Assembly: GCA_030426685.1 (NCBI GenBank)
Contig: JAUHYC010000003.1
Span: 1-64,000 of the forward strand
Length of the DNA stretch: 64,000 nucleotides
Direction: 5' to 3'
Source: Alphaproteobacteria bacterium
Lineage (GTDB): Bacteria > Pseudomonadota > Alphaproteobacteria > Rhodobacterales > Rhodobacteraceae
In this document: in pieces, positions 8,121 through 16,979 of the stretch
How positions within the stretch are numbered: the stretch's first letter is position 1
Layout: every line of letters begins with the position of its first letter
Position numbers and translations under genes: made by a program
Notes under the pieces: generated by a model
Database searches by the model: none
What the model was told of the DNA's origin: nothing
Seen by the model: only the letters and a program-made list of their open reading frames with translations

Positions 8121-8783
8121 ATGCATCACTTTGAGGAAATCTACAATTTGGCGGCCGAACGTCACGGCGGCGCCAAGGCGCTGGAGGGTAAGCTGGTCAA
8201 GCCAATATCCTTGGCAGACCTTGCCGAAATGCCGGAGGATCGCTGGCTTTCAATCATCACCAAGTGCGTGTTTCAGGCCGGGTTCAACTGGAAGGTCATT
8301 GAAGCCAAGTGGCATGGATTCGAAACGGCTTTTGATGGCTTCGATGTCGGGCGCTGCGCCTTCATGAATGACGAGAAGTTTGACGCATTGCTGCAGGACA
8401 CAAGGATCGTGCGCAACGGGACCAAGATCGCGGCAGTGCGTGATAACGCCGCCTTTCTGCTGGAGTTGCGTGAAGAAGGCGGTGCGGGTCAGGTTTTGGG
8501 CGGATGGCCTTCGACCGATTATGTCGGTCTGCTGGCCATGTTGGGCAAACGCGGCGCGCGCCTAGGTGGGGCTTCGGCCCAATATGCCATGCGCTTTGCC
8601 GGGCGCGACAGCTTTATCCTGTCCCGCGATGTGACCGCGCGGCTGATTGCCGAAGGGGTCATCGACAAACCCTCGACATCGAAAAAGGCACTGAACGCGG
8701 TGCAGGGCGCATTCAACACTTGGATGGAACAATCCGGGCGCTCACTGACTGAAATCAGCCAGGTTCTGGCGATGAGCCTCTGA
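8121..8783 (+). CDS. tag: DNA-3-methyladenine glycosylase I family protein
   Basis: 220 residues. The stretch CVFQAGFNWKVIEAKWHGF followed by LLQDTRIVRNGTKI matches Tag, the base-excision glycosylase that removes 3-methyladenine from alkylated DNA in the cytoplasm. The C-terminal part differs from E. coli Tag, and its Cys/His zinc-binding positions are not evident, so this is the longer divergent subgroup seen in alphaproteobacteria. A strong GGAGGGGCTGAG precedes the ATG at 8121. Its promoter region carries the BetI-like site, an unexpected neighbour for a repair gene. Confidence 0.8.
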   Translation: MHHFEEIYNLAAERHGGAKALEGKLVKPISLADLAEMPEDRWLSIITKCVFQAGFNWKVIEAKWHGFETAFDGFDVGRCAFMNDEKFDALLQDTRIVRNGTKIAAVRDNAAFLLELREEGGAGQVLGGWPSTDYVGLLAMLGKRGARLGGASAQYAMRFAGRDSFILSRDVTARLIAEGVIDKPSTSKKALNAVQGAFNTWMEQSGRSLTEISQVLAMSL

Positions 8784-8825
8784 AAACGGCTTGCAGAGCC
8801 GCGCGGGCGCATTAGGCTTGTATAC

Positions 8826-9512
8826 ATGGTTCGCCCCCTGTTGATTTTAGCCTTGGTGCTTATTGCATCCTGCGGTCGCCCCCTGACCGAGCATGAGCGC
8901 GCCTTTGCCGGGAAAATTCACGGCGATTCGCTGAATCTCGATCGTGTGCGCCTGGTCGAAGGTGCCCCGGTTGCGGCCATCACCTATACGCGCAAGGCCC
9001 GCCCACGGCTGGCCTGCCGAGAACGGATATTGCCACCGGTGAAAGAAGAGGTTGTCACCGGCAAACCCGCCGGTGTGGCGCTGTTCAATCGGGTCTATTT
9101 CACCAAAGACTGGTATCTGGACGACTATATGGCGCAATACCCCGAGCAGATGAGCCTGATCGCGGCGATGCTGTTGGCGCACGAGCTGACCCATGTGTGG
9201 CAATGGCAAAACCGCCAAACCACCGGCTACCACCCGCTGCGCGCCGCAGCAGAGCACGGTCGCGCGGATGATCCCTATCTGTTCGATCTCGAGACCTCGC
9301 CCGATTTCCTTGCTTATGGGTTCGAACAGCAGGGCGCAATTGTCGAAGAATATGTCTGTTGCCGCGCGCTGGACCCGGACGCGCTGCGCACCAAAAGGCT
9401 GCATGACATGCTGAGCGTTCACTTTGATGTCTCAAACCTGCCCGGCAACCGGCGCGAAAGCACAGTGCTGCTGCCGTGGGCGGGGGCCGAGTTGCAGGGT
9501 ATCTGCCGCTGA
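8826..9512 (+). CDS. Predicted lipoprotein with HExxH metallopeptidase motif
   Basis: 228 residues. A short lipoprotein signal (LVLIASC, lipid Cys near residue 16) would anchor it to a membrane on the periplasmic side. The body contains AHELTHVWQWQ, a zinc-binding HELTH as in gluzincin-type peptidases. A further Glu for the third ligand may lie in AIVEEYVCCRAL about 60 residues later, which is typical spacing. Substrate unknown. No named family is recognised beyond this motif. It starts 42 bases after tag on the same strand and could be co-transcribed. Confidence 0.65.
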   Translation: MVRPLLILALVLIASCGRPLTEHERAFAGKIHGDSLNLDRVRLVEGAPVAAITYTRKARPRLACRERILPPVKEEVVTGKPAGVALFNRVYFTKDWYLDDYMAQYPEQMSLIAAMLLAHELTHVWQWQNRQTTGYHPLRAAAEHGRADDPYLFDLETSPDFLAYGFEQQGAIVEEYVCCRALDPDALRTKRLHDMLSVHFDVSNLPGNRRESTVLLPWAGAELQGICR

Positions 9513-9517
9513 CGGCG

Positions 9518-9925
9518 TCAGCCTTCTTGCAAGGTTTTGAGATAGGCGACCAGATCGGCAATCGGTTTGCTGGTCAGGATGGGCTGCCCTGCGGGTGTTT
9601 TGATCGCGGTGTAATTGCCTTCGAAAAACGGTCCGTAGACGGGCATGGGGCTGCCGTGACTGACCAAGGGGTCACGCCCGTCGATGCGCGCCACAACTCG
9701 GGCGGTCGGAAAGTCGCCATCCGAAGGGGCCAGAGCCTTCAGATTGGTCGGCGGGATCAGCAGCACACCGGCCATCGGGCCGTGCCCCGTGGCATCGAGC
9801 CCATGACAGGTGGCGCAATAGTACAGGTACAACTCGGCCCCGGCCTCGGCATCCTGAGCCGATGCGACCTGCGGCGTCGCAGCCAAAGCCGCCAATGAAG
9901 CTGCGCCAAGTATCGATCGGAGCAT
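9518..9925 (-). CDS. Small periplasmic c-type cytochrome
   Basis: 135 residues with a signal peptide (MLRSILGAASLAALAA to VASA) and one haem-attachment site, CATCHGLDATGHGP, typical of class I cytochromes c. A later Met within GSPMPVYGPFF could be the distal ligand. It would carry electrons in the periplasm; its partner enzyme is not in the neighbourhood. The start at 9925 is chosen because GGGAG precedes it and the signal peptide begins there; the track's 229-residue version has a non-protein-like extension. It converges with the lipoprotein gene, whose stop is 6 bases away. Confidence 0.85.
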   Translation of the reverse strand: MLRSILGAASLAALAATPQVASAQDAEAGAELYLYYCATCHGLDATGHGPMAGVLLIPPTNLKALAPSDGDFPTARVVARIDGRDPLVSHGSPMPVYGPFFEGNYTAIKTPAGQPILTSKPIADLVAYLKTLQEG

Positions 9926-10022
9926 CGCTTTTCTCCCTTCAGCCATACATTTACACACTTGTCCGCGGGGCCTTGTGGCGCAATGATCCAGATCAACGAA
10001 ACTGGCGCAGGGATACAGGTCA

Positions 10023-10460
10023 ATGACACAATACGCAGCCATCATGCTGGCCGCCGGGGTCGGTGTTCCAATCCTTGCAGCGCTCAATGCCGCCTTGGGC
10101 AAGTTGATCGGGTCACCTACCGCAGCAGCGGTAATACTGTTTGCCATCGCCTTTGGCGCCTCAGCGCTGGCGCTTTTTGCGTTTGGCGGAACCGGGTCTT
10201 TCACCAAGGTTGCTCAGGCACCCTGGCATCTGTTTCTGGCCGGTGTGCTGATCGCGTTCTACGTGCTGTCAATCACCCATGTGGCCCCCCATTTCGGCGT
10301 GGGCAATGCGGTGTTCTTCGTGCTGTTGGGCCAGTTGATCAGCACTGCCGCGATCGATCATTTCGGACTGTTTGGCGCGCAGGTCACACCGCTGACCTTG
10401 ATGCGGGCGGGAGGCATTGCCGTGATGGCGGTCGGGGTGGCGATCACTCAGCTGGCCTGA
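10023..10460 (+). CDS. DUF606/YdcZ family membrane protein (DMT superfamily)
   Basis: 145 residues, almost entirely five hydrophobic helices (for example [17 protein letters not shown]). This is the half-size DMT module of the YdcZ/DUF606 family, of unknown substrate. An Asn-Ala-x-Leu-Gly near the start is the family hallmark. It overlaps the 3' end of convergent lolD by 17 bases and is divergent from the cytochrome gene. Confidence 0.85.
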   Translation: MTQYAAIMLAAGVGVPILAALNAALGKLIGSPTAAAVILFAIAFGASALALFAFGGTGSFTKVAQAPWHLFLAGVLIAFYVLSITHVAPHFGVGNAVFFVLLGQLISTAAIDHFGLFGAQVTPLTLMRAGGIAVMAVGVAITQLA

Positions 10461-11130
10461 GCACACCCCCGTCCAGCCGCAGCATCCGGTCCATCCGCGC
10501 CGCCAGATCAAGGTTGTGCGTGGCAATCAGCGCCGAGAGCCCCTCGTCACGGACCAGCGCCATGAGCGCGCCGAACACCTGATCCGAGGTCTCTGGGTCC
10601 AGATTGCCAGTCGGTTCATCCGCCAACAGCACGCGCGGCTTGTTGGCAAGCGCCCGGCAAAAGGCAACGCGTTGCTGTTCCCCGCCTGACAAGGCCGCAG
10701 GCCGATGGCTGGCCCGCGCGGCGATGCCGACGCGATCCAGCAATTGCATCGCGCGCTGCTGCGCTGCTTTCTCGGGTGTTCCGTTTGCCAGCTGCGGCAG
10801 CACGATGTTCTCGAGCGCGGAAAACTCGGGCAGCAGGTGGTGGAACTGATAGACGAATCCGACATCGCGCCGCCGGATCGCGGTTCGGGTGCGATCCCCT
10901 TTGGCGGATGCACCGTGCCCTGCAATCTCGACCTCACCCGTATCTGGGGTGTCCAGCAAGCCGGCGATATGCAGCAGGGTCGACTTGCCCGCACCTGAGG
11001 GGGCAACCAGCGCCACGGCCTCACCGGCACGCAGTTCCAGATCGGCACCGCGCAACACCTGAACCTCGCCGGGTGTGCCTTGCAGATAGGTCTTGGTCAG
11101 GCCGCTCAGCCGCAATGTCACATCATTCAT
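10444..11130 (-). CDS. lolD: Lipoprotein-releasing ABC transporter ATPase LolD
   Basis: 228 residues. It is the ATPase of the Lol system, which extracts outer-membrane-bound lipoproteins from the inner membrane and hands them to LolA. Motifs are Walker [10 protein letters not shown], signature [15 protein letters not shown], Walker [14 protein letters not shown] and H-loop [11 protein letters not shown], all in the MacB/LolD arrangement. The ATG at 11130 (MNDVTLRL) overlaps the stop of the permease gene by 8 bases, showing coupling; the track's longer start is rejected. Confidence 0.93.
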   Translation of the reverse strand: MNDVTLRLSGLTKTYLQGTPGEVQVLRGADLELRAGEAVALVAPSGAGKSTLLHIAGLLDTPDTGEVEIAGHGASAKGDRTRTAIRRRDVGFVYQFHHLLPEFSALENIVLPQLANGTPEKAAQQRAMQLLDRVGIAARASHRPAALSGGEQQRVAFCRALANKPRVLLADEPTGNLDPETSDQVFGALMALVRDEGLSALIATHNLDLAARMDRMLRLDGGVLRPAE

Positions 11131-12409
11131 AGCGCAGCGCCTCAACCGGGTTCAGCCGCGCCGCACGACGGGCCGGGAAATAGGTGACAATGAAGGACAG
11201 GCCCAGCGACAATGCGATCGCCTTGAGCACATCCGACAAGTGCAGCTCGGCCGGCAAGGCATAGATGCCGCGAATTGACGGATCCCAAACGCCGCCGCCC
11301 ATGACGTAGTTCACGAAGGAAAAGATCGGATCGATATAGATGGCAAACAGGCAGCCCAGAACGACCCCCATCGCCGTGCCGATGATGCCGGTGAAGGCCC
11401 CGCAGATGAAGAACACCCGCAGTACCGAGCCTTCGCTCAGCCCGATGGTGCGCAGAATGCCGATATCGCGCCCCTTATTCTTAACCAGCATAATCAAACC
11501 CGAGACGATATTCATTGCGGCGATCAGTACAAGGATCGACAGGATGATAAACATCACGTTGTCCTCGACCTCCAACGCGCGCAGGAACCCCCCCGAGGCG
11601 TCCTGCCAGGTCCAGATCTGACTGCGCTCGCCAGCGGCCTCGAGGATCGGGATCAAAATCGGGGTCAGCTCTTCGGGGCGCTCGACCATCACCTCGATCT
11701 CATCGGCGACGCCTTCGCGGTTGAAAAAGCTCTGCGCCTCGGCAAAAGGCATGTAGACGCGGGTACGGTCGATGTCATAGCGCCCGGCCGAGAAGACATA
11801 GACCACCTCATAAGCATTCACCCGCGGTGAGGTGCCAAACGCGGTTTTGACCCCGTTGGGTGAGGTCAGTTTCACCCGGTCGCCAACTGTCGCTCCGATG
11901 GACCGCGCCACGCCCGAACCGATGGCGATGCCGTCCGGAAACCGGGACAGGTCGCCATAGGCCTGTTCGCTTTCGGCGATGCCCGGCAGGTCCGCCAGAT
12001 CGTCCGGTCGGATACCTAACACCTGCACCCCGGCGCTGCGGTCGGCGTTGGTGATCAGCACCTGCCCCTTGACCAAGGGGGCTGCGCGCTCCACCCCCGG
12101 CACCTGCGCGATGCGGTCTGCCATGCCATCGAAATCGGCGATAGTCCGATCCAGCCGCCCCTGTGCGGTGACCTCACCGGCAGAAAACACGGTGACATGA
12201 GCATTGGCACCCAGAATGGTTCCGACGAATTCCGAGCGGAATCCCGAGCGGACCGCCAACGTCGCGATCAGGGCAAACACGGCCAGTGTGATCCCGATCA
12301 GCGAGATCCATGTCATCGCGCTGACGCCGCCCTCGGCCCGGCGGGCGCGCAGATAGCGCCAGGCGATTTTCCATTCGAAAGGGGCAAAGGGCGGGGGTGA
12401 GTTGGCCAT
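11123..12409 (-). CDS. lolC: Lipoprotein-releasing ABC transporter permease (LolC/LolE family)
   Basis: 428 residues. One membrane helix lies after the N-terminal [18 protein letters not shown], followed by a ~230-residue periplasmic MacB-PCD-type domain and three C-terminal helices with the FtsX signature ([20 protein letters not shown]). It forms the membrane core of the Lol exporter with LolD. Only one permease gene is present, so the complex may be a homodimer of this LolC/E type. The first gene of a two-gene unit. Confidence 0.93.
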   Translation of the reverse strand: MANSPPPFAPFEWKIAWRYLRARRAEGGVSAMTWISLIGITLAVFALIATLAVRSGFRSEFVGTILGANAHVTVFSAGEVTAQGRLDRTIADFDGMADRIAQVPGVERAAPLVKGQVLITNADRSAGVQVLGIRPDDLADLPGIAESEQAYGDLSRFPDGIAIGSGVARSIGATVGDRVKLTSPNGVKTAFGTSPRVNAYEVVYVFSAGRYDIDRTRVYMPFAEAQSFFNREGVADEIEVMVERPEELTPILIPILEAAGERSQIWTWQDASGGFLRALEVEDNVMFIILSILVLIAAMNIVSGLIMLVKNKGRDIGILRTIGLSEGSVLRVFFICGAFTGIIGTAMGVVLGCLFAIYIDPIFSFVNYVMGGGVWDPSIRGIYALPAELHLSDVLKAIALSLGLSFIVTYFPARRAARLNPVEALRYE

Positions 12410-12802
12410 TGCTGCCTCGGTTGTTCATTTTGCGCGACACTTTCGGCATTTCGCCCGATGGTCAAGCCGGTTCTGGGTCGGGCGCATTCGGTCGGCATAT
12501 CTGCCCCCTGATCGAGCGTCATGTGCACGGTTTGCTCCGAATCGATACATGCCGCGTTTTGAGCTGTTCTGGCGTTGCGTGAAAACTGAATCCTAAAATT
12601 ACACCCTTGGTTGTGAAGCGTTTCACAGACATCGGCTTATTGTTTCAGCTATGAAGTCAATGTGAGGCAATCTCGGCTCAACTGAGTCACAATCGCAACA
12701 TTCGACGCGCAATATTGTTTCGCAAATTGATTATTGTGAGAAATTTTGTACCCTTATTGTAGGGGGACACATTTTAATGAGTTAAGAGCGGAGGTTCGCT
12801 CA
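12410..12802. other. Intergenic region between lolC and a small unknown gene
   Basis: 393 bases between divergent genes. Short ORFs on the track here are not protein-like. The right half is AT-richer than its surroundings and holds a perfect CRP-type palindrome (12612-12627, listed separately). No RNA gene is recognised. Confidence 0.5.
12612..12627. promoter_or_regulatory. CRP/FNR-superfamily type palindrome
   Basis: TGTGAAGCGTTTCACA is a perfect inverted repeat of the form TGTGA-N6-TCACA, the consensus for CRP-type activators. It sits about 200 bases upstream of both lolC and the small gene at 12803. Whether this organism has a matching cAMP-dependent regulator is unknown. Confidence 0.45.
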
Positions 12803-13153
12803 ATGGGTATTCAGGAACACATGGAAGGGCCGGGCCCGATTTTGGCCCGACAAGCATCAACCGAATTGGATTGCGAAAGCGCCGCACTATTGCGTGCAGC
12901 GATCCGACCCTTGTTCAGCAGCGCAGCAAGCTGGGCCAGTCTGGCTGACATACTGCGCGACAAGGGCTATCACCTGGCATTCCGTCAGGGGCGTCTATGC
13001 ATCACGGACCACACAACCGGAGAACGCATCTGCGGTCTGCGGTTCCTTGGTTTCGAACTGCGCGATCTGGTACGCCGTATGGGACGTCCGATCGTCGTTG
13101 CGCGCGGCAGCGATGCTGATGGTGACGTGCTGACGGCGCGCCCGACGTCCTGA
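12803..13153 (+). CDS. Small conserved-looking protein of unknown function
   Basis: 116 residues. The start at 12803 (MGIQEHMEGPGP) is preferred over the track's 12746 because GCGGAGG lies about 9 bases upstream. The C-terminal 60 residues look folded and conserved (ILRDKGYHLAFRQGRLCITD then GLRFLGFELRDLVRRMGRP). The N-terminal part is helical. There is no signal peptide or membrane segment. I recognise no named domain. It converges on proS with paired hairpins between them. Confidence 0.6.
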   Translation: MGIQEHMEGPGPILARQASTELDCESAALLRAAIRPLFSSAASWASLADILRDKGYHLAFRQGRLCITDHTTGERICGLRFLGFELRDLVRRMGRPIVVARGSDADGDVLTARPTS

Positions 13154-13195
13154 TCTTGTAAGATCAGAACAGTATCGCCCCGATTCAGGCGATAC
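13150..13195. terminator. Paired hairpins between convergent genes
   Basis: CTGATCTT-gt-AAGATCAG (13150-13167) is followed by GTATCGCC-n8-GGCGATAC (13172-13195), which covers the proS stop codon. Both stems are perfect, but T-tracts are poor. They may act as weak bidirectional termination or as mRNA 3'-end protection. Confidence 0.4.
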
Positions 13196-14525
13196 CCTCG
13201 TAGATTTCTGCGACTTTGGTTACTGCGGCCTCAGGGCTGAGTTCCTCACTTTCGCCAGTGCGGCGACAGGTCAGTTCAACAACACCGTTTTTCAGACCAC
13301 GCGGCCCAACGGTGATGCGCCAGGGCAGACCGATCAGATCCATCGTGGCGAACTTGCCCCCCGCCCGTTCATTGCGATCATCATAGAGCGGCTCAAGGCC
13401 CAGCGCCGTCAGTGCTTTGTAGAGTTTATCACAGGCGGCGTCGGCTTCTTCATCACCCTGTTTCAAGTTGACGATCCCGCAGTGGAACGGGGTCACGCCC
13501 TCTGGCCAGATAATCCCCTTGTCATCATGGCTGGCTTCGATGATCGCACCGATCAGACGGCTGACACCGATGCCGTGGCTGCCCATATGCACCGGAACCG
13601 GCTTGCCATCGGGGCCTTGGACAGTGGCGCCCAGCGGCTCGGAATACTTGGTGCCGAAATAGAAGATCTGGCCCACTTCGATCCCGCGCGCCACGCGGCG
13701 ACGCCCTTCGGGGATCTGGTTGAACAGCGCCTCGTCATGCGTTTCGTCCGTGCGGGCATATTTCGAGGTGAACTCCTCAAGGATCGCCTGACACTGTTCG
13801 CGGTTGTCATAGTCGATTTCGCGGTCGCCAAAGGTCAGATCGGTGACGGCGCTGTCATAAAAGACCTCGGACTCGCCAGTATCGGCCAGCACCAGAAATT
13901 CATGCGTGTCGTCACCGCCGATGGGGCCAGAATCGGCGCGCATGGGGATGGCTTGCAGGCCCATGCGCTCATACGTGCGCAGATAGCTGACCAGATGGCG
14001 GTTATAGGCGTGCAGCGCGTCCTCTTTGGTCAGATCGAAATTGTAACCGTCCTTCATGTAGAATTCACGACCCCGCATCACGCCGAAACGCGGGCGGATT
14101 TCATCGCGAAACTTCCACTGGATTTGATAGAGCGTCAGCGGCAGGTCCTTGTAGCTGCTGACATGGCCGCGAAAGATATCCGTCACCAGCTCTTCTGCCG
14201 TCGGCGTATAGAGCATGTCGCGCCCGTGGCGGTCCTGCATCCGCAGCATTTCCTGACCGTAATCATCGTAGCGGCCGGATTCGCGCCACAGGTCCGCTGA
14301 TTGCAGGATCGGCATCTGGATCGCGATATGTCCCGCCCGCGCCTGTTCTTCATGCACGATGTTTTCCAGCTTGCGCAGCACCTTGAAGCCCAGCGGCAGC
14401 CATGAATAAATCCCGGCGGCGGCCTGCTTGATCATGCCCGCACGCAGCATCAGCCGATGACTGACGATCTGAGCCTCGGACGGGTTTTCCTTGAGAACGG
14501 GCAGAAAGTAACGGCTGAGGCGCAT
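13185..14525 (-). CDS. proS: Prolyl-tRNA synthetase, short alphaproteobacterial form
   Basis: 446 residues. A class II aminoacyl-tRNA synthetase that charges tRNA-Pro. Motif 2 is [18 protein letters not shown]. Motif 3 is [14 protein letters not shown]. The C-terminal anticodon-binding domain begins near [12 protein letters not shown]. The length is about 120 residues below the E. coli enzyme because the editing insertion is absent, as in the short ProS group of alphaproteobacteria. The ATG at 14525 ([15 protein letters not shown]) is the family start; the 468-residue track version adds unrelated residues. Confidence 0.95.
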   Translation of the reverse strand: MRLSRYFLPVLKENPSEAQIVSHRLMLRAGMIKQAAAGIYSWLPLGFKVLRKLENIVHEEQARAGHIAIQMPILQSADLWRESGRYDDYGQEMLRMQDRHGRDMLYTPTAEELVTDIFRGHVSSYKDLPLTLYQIQWKFRDEIRPRFGVMRGREFYMKDGYNFDLTKEDALHAYNRHLVSYLRTYERMGLQAIPMRADSGPIGGDDTHEFLVLADTGESEVFYDSAVTDLTFGDREIDYDNREQCQAILEEFTSKYARTDETHDEALFNQIPEGRRRVARGIEVGQIFYFGTKYSEPLGATVQGPDGKPVPVHMGSHGIGVSRLIGAIIEASHDDKGIIWPEGVTPFHCGIVNLKQGDEEADAACDKLYKALTALGLEPLYDDRNERAGGKFATMDLIGLPWRITVGPRGLKNGVVELTCRRTGESEELSPEAAVTKVAEIYEGIA

Positions 14526-14693
14526 TGTTTGACCTTCACGGGTAGGAATTCGACTTCTGAGGTGATTATGCCAAAGCCTTGCCGGGGGCAATCACGCAAT
14601 GGCGTTTTTGCGGCCAGTGGTCAGTCGGATTTACGATTGACCCGCCGGTTTCGAATTTCAGTGTTAACGAAACCGTAAGATCATGAGGCACCG

Positions 14694-14983
14694 ATGCTGA
14701 CCATTCAGGAGCCCGCCCGTCAGATTCCCGTGGTCCACAAGATGGATATTTTGGTCGTCGGATCGGGCCCCGCCGGACTGTCCGCCGCCTTGGCCGCCGC
14801 CCGCACAGGGGCTGAGGTCACGATCCTGGACAGGATTGACTGCATAGGCGGCAATATCTCACCGCCGTCGTAGTCGAAGGGTTCAAGCTGGTCGCTGATC
14901 GGCTGATCGAAGAGGCCGGTGTGCATCCGATGCTACACCTTCAATTCGTGACCCCGATCATGGACGGGGACCGGATCAACTGA
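14694..14983 (+). pseudogene. Remnant of an FAD-dependent oxidoreductase gene
   Basis: An ATG at 14694 opens MLTIQEPARQIP followed by a perfect Rossmann dinucleotide motif (DILVVGSGPAGLSAALAAA) and the closing acidic strand VTILDR. The frame then stops at TAG (14871-14873). A +1-shifted frame continues with family-like sequence (GFKLVADRLIEEAG, then PIMDGDRIN) and ends at TGA 14981-14983. So the N-terminal FAD-binding region is joined, with loss of intervening sequence, to a fragment of the next domain, and the C-terminal part is missing. Intact relatives are about 450 residues. No Shine-Dalgarno sequence was examined here. Confidence 0.7.
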
Positions 14984-15165
14984 TCAAACACGTTTCCAAC
15001 CCTTGAAATCTCAGCGCGGGCCGACCCGTCAGACCCGCAGGTCGACACCGCTGCTGGGCGGATCAGGGCAGTCAGGCACCTGAAAAACCTGCCCCATGAA
15101 CCGCTTGCATCACACCGCGTCATGGGCCAAGAACACGGCAACGCTGTGCAACAAGGGAATGCGCC

Positions 15166-16239
15166 ATGGCTTTGCCGGTGAAGGATCAGCTCAGATACTG
15201 GGGCGTTGCCGCTGTGGTATTTGTGGTGCTTCTCTATCTGTTGGGCGACGTGCTCCTGCCCTTCGTGATTGGCGGGGCAATTGCCTATTTCCTGGATCCG
15301 GTCGCGGACCGGTTGGAAACATGGGGCCTGTCGCGGATGGCTGCCACCGGGATCATCACCGTCGTCGGTGTGTTGGGATTTGTGTTGGCGGTCGTGATGG
15401 TCGTGCCCGCGCTGATTACGCAGCTTTTGGATCTGGTCCACATCATGCCGGACCTCTTCAAGGAACTGCGCGCCTTCATCGAGAAACAAGCCCCTTCTCT
15501 GCTGGACCGGGAATCGAACACGCATCAGATGCTGGTCTCGTTCGGCGAAACACTGAAATCGAAAACCGGCGACGCGCTGCAGGCGGTGCTGTCATCGCTG
15601 GGGTCGGCAATCAATGTGGTTGTTCTGCTGGTTATCGTGCCCGTGGTCGCCGTTTATCTGCTGATGGACTGGGACCGCATGATCGCCCGGATCGGAGACC
15701 TTCTGCCCCGCGATCACGCCCCCACCATCAAGCGGTTGGCCGGTGAGATTGATGCGGTTCTGGCCTCGTTCGTGCGCGGCATGGGCACAGTTTGCCTGAT
15801 CCTGGGAACCTATTATGCCGTGGCGCTGATGCTGGTCGGCCTGCAATTCGGTTTGATTGTTGGATTCATCGCCGGGTTGGTGACCTTCATCCCGTATCTG
15901 GGGGCGCTGATCGGGGGCACGCTGGCCATCGGTCTGGCGCTGTTTCAGTTCTGGGGGGATTGGGTGCAGATCGGGTTGGTCGCCGGTATCTTTGCCATCG
16001 GGCAAGTGACCGAGGGCAACTTCCTGACCCCAAAGCTGGTCGGCAGCTCGGTCGGCCTGCATCCTGTCTGGCTGCTGCTGGCCCTGTCCGTCTTTGGCGC
16101 ATTGTTCGGATTTGTTGGCATGTTGGTCGCAGTGCCGGTTGCCGCCGCACTGGGCGTGCTGGCGCGCTTCGCAACCGAGCAATATCTGAACAGCCGCCTC
16201 TATATCGGGCTCGACGGGGCGCAACAGGACGACGAATAA
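15166..16239 (+). CDS. AI-2E family transporter (PerM/YdiK-like)
   Basis: 357 residues with about eight membrane spans. An N-terminal pair (LLGDVLLPFVIGGAIAYFLD) is followed by a long amphipathic central region, then the conserved PDRDHAP-like loop (LLPRDHAPTIKRLAGEID) and the C-terminal GLVTFIPYLGALIGG motif. The family was named for a proposed autoinducer-2 exporter, but most members have unknown cargo. The ATG at 15166 has GGGAA upstream. Its stop abuts the hdaA ATG with no gap, implying co-transcription. Confidence 0.88.
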   Translation: MALPVKDQLRYWGVAAVVFVVLLYLLGDVLLPFVIGGAIAYFLDPVADRLETWGLSRMAATGIITVVGVLGFVLAVVMVVPALITQLLDLVHIMPDLFKELRAFIEKQAPSLLDRESNTHQMLVSFGETLKSKTGDALQAVLSSLGSAINVVVLLVIVPVVAVYLLMDWDRMIARIGDLLPRDHAPTIKRLAGEIDAVLASFVRGMGTVCLILGTYYAVALMLVGLQFGLIVGFIAGLVTFIPYLGALIGGTLAIGLALFQFWGDWVQIGLVAGIFAIGQVTEGNFLTPKLVGSSVGLHPVWLLLALSVFGALFGFVGMLVAVPVAAALGVLARFATEQYLNSRLYIGLDGAQQDDE

Positions 16240-16929
16240 ATGGCCACACAGCTGAGCTTTGATCTGCCGTCCAAGACCGCCTTGGGCCGCGAGGATTTCT
16301 TTGTCTCGCCTGCCAATGCGCTGGCGGTTGCGATGATCTCGGCCACGTCGTGGCCGGGAAACAAGCTGGTACTGAGCGGCCCCGCGGGTTCTGGCAAAAC
16401 CCATCTGGCGCATGTCTGGGCCGCTGAAACCGGAGGGCGGATCGTCCAAGCGTCGGCCCTAAGATACGACGAAGTGCCCGATCTGGCCCGCGCGCCCGTG
16501 GCCGTAGAGGATGTCCCTGTAATCGCTACTGATGCGGAGCAGCAGAAAACCCTGTTTCATCTGCACAATCTGATCCTCGCCGAAGGTCACGCCCTGCTGA
16601 TGACCGGTCGCGCCGCCCCAAAACTCTGGCAACTGCCCTTGGCCGACTTGCAAAGCCGCGTCGAAGGAGCGCATCACGTGGCGCTTGAGGCGCCCGACGA
16701 TGCACTGTTGGGCGCGGTGCTGGCGAAGCTCTTTACCGACCGTCAGCTCAATCCGGGGCCGGACGTGATCGCCTATCTCGTCAAACACATGGATCGCAGC
16801 TTTGAAGCCGCCGCTCAGGTGGTCGAGCAACTCGACAACATTGCGTTAACCGAAAAGCGCGACATCACCCGTGCACTGGCGGTGCGTCTATTGAACACAG
16901 AGCCCGAACAATCGGATGTGCGGAATTGA
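16240..16929 (+). CDS. hdaA: HdaA, regulatory inactivator of DnaA
   Basis: 229-residue DnaA-paralogous AAA+ protein lacking the DNA-binding domain of DnaA. The first residues contain QLSFDLP, which matches the sliding-clamp-binding pentapeptide that Hda uses to dock on DnaN. The P-loop is GPAGSGKTHLAH (about 47-58). It stimulates DnaA-ATP hydrolysis after replication starts, so preventing re-initiation. The start codon directly follows the previous stop. The Walker B region (VAVEDVPV) is degenerate, as is common in alphaproteobacterial HdaA. Confidence 0.88.
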   Translation: MATQLSFDLPSKTALGREDFFVSPANALAVAMISATSWPGNKLVLSGPAGSGKTHLAHVWAAETGGRIVQASALRYDEVPDLARAPVAVEDVPVIATDAEQQKTLFHLHNLILAEGHALLMTGRAAPKLWQLPLADLQSRVEGAHHVALEAPDDALLGAVLAKLFTDRQLNPGPDVIAYLVKHMDRSFEAAAQVVEQLDNIALTEKRDITRALAVRLLNTEPEQSDVRN

Positions 16930-16979
16930 CCGGACACCGTTGATTTCGCATCCTGTCGCGCATAACGCCTGGGGACACC

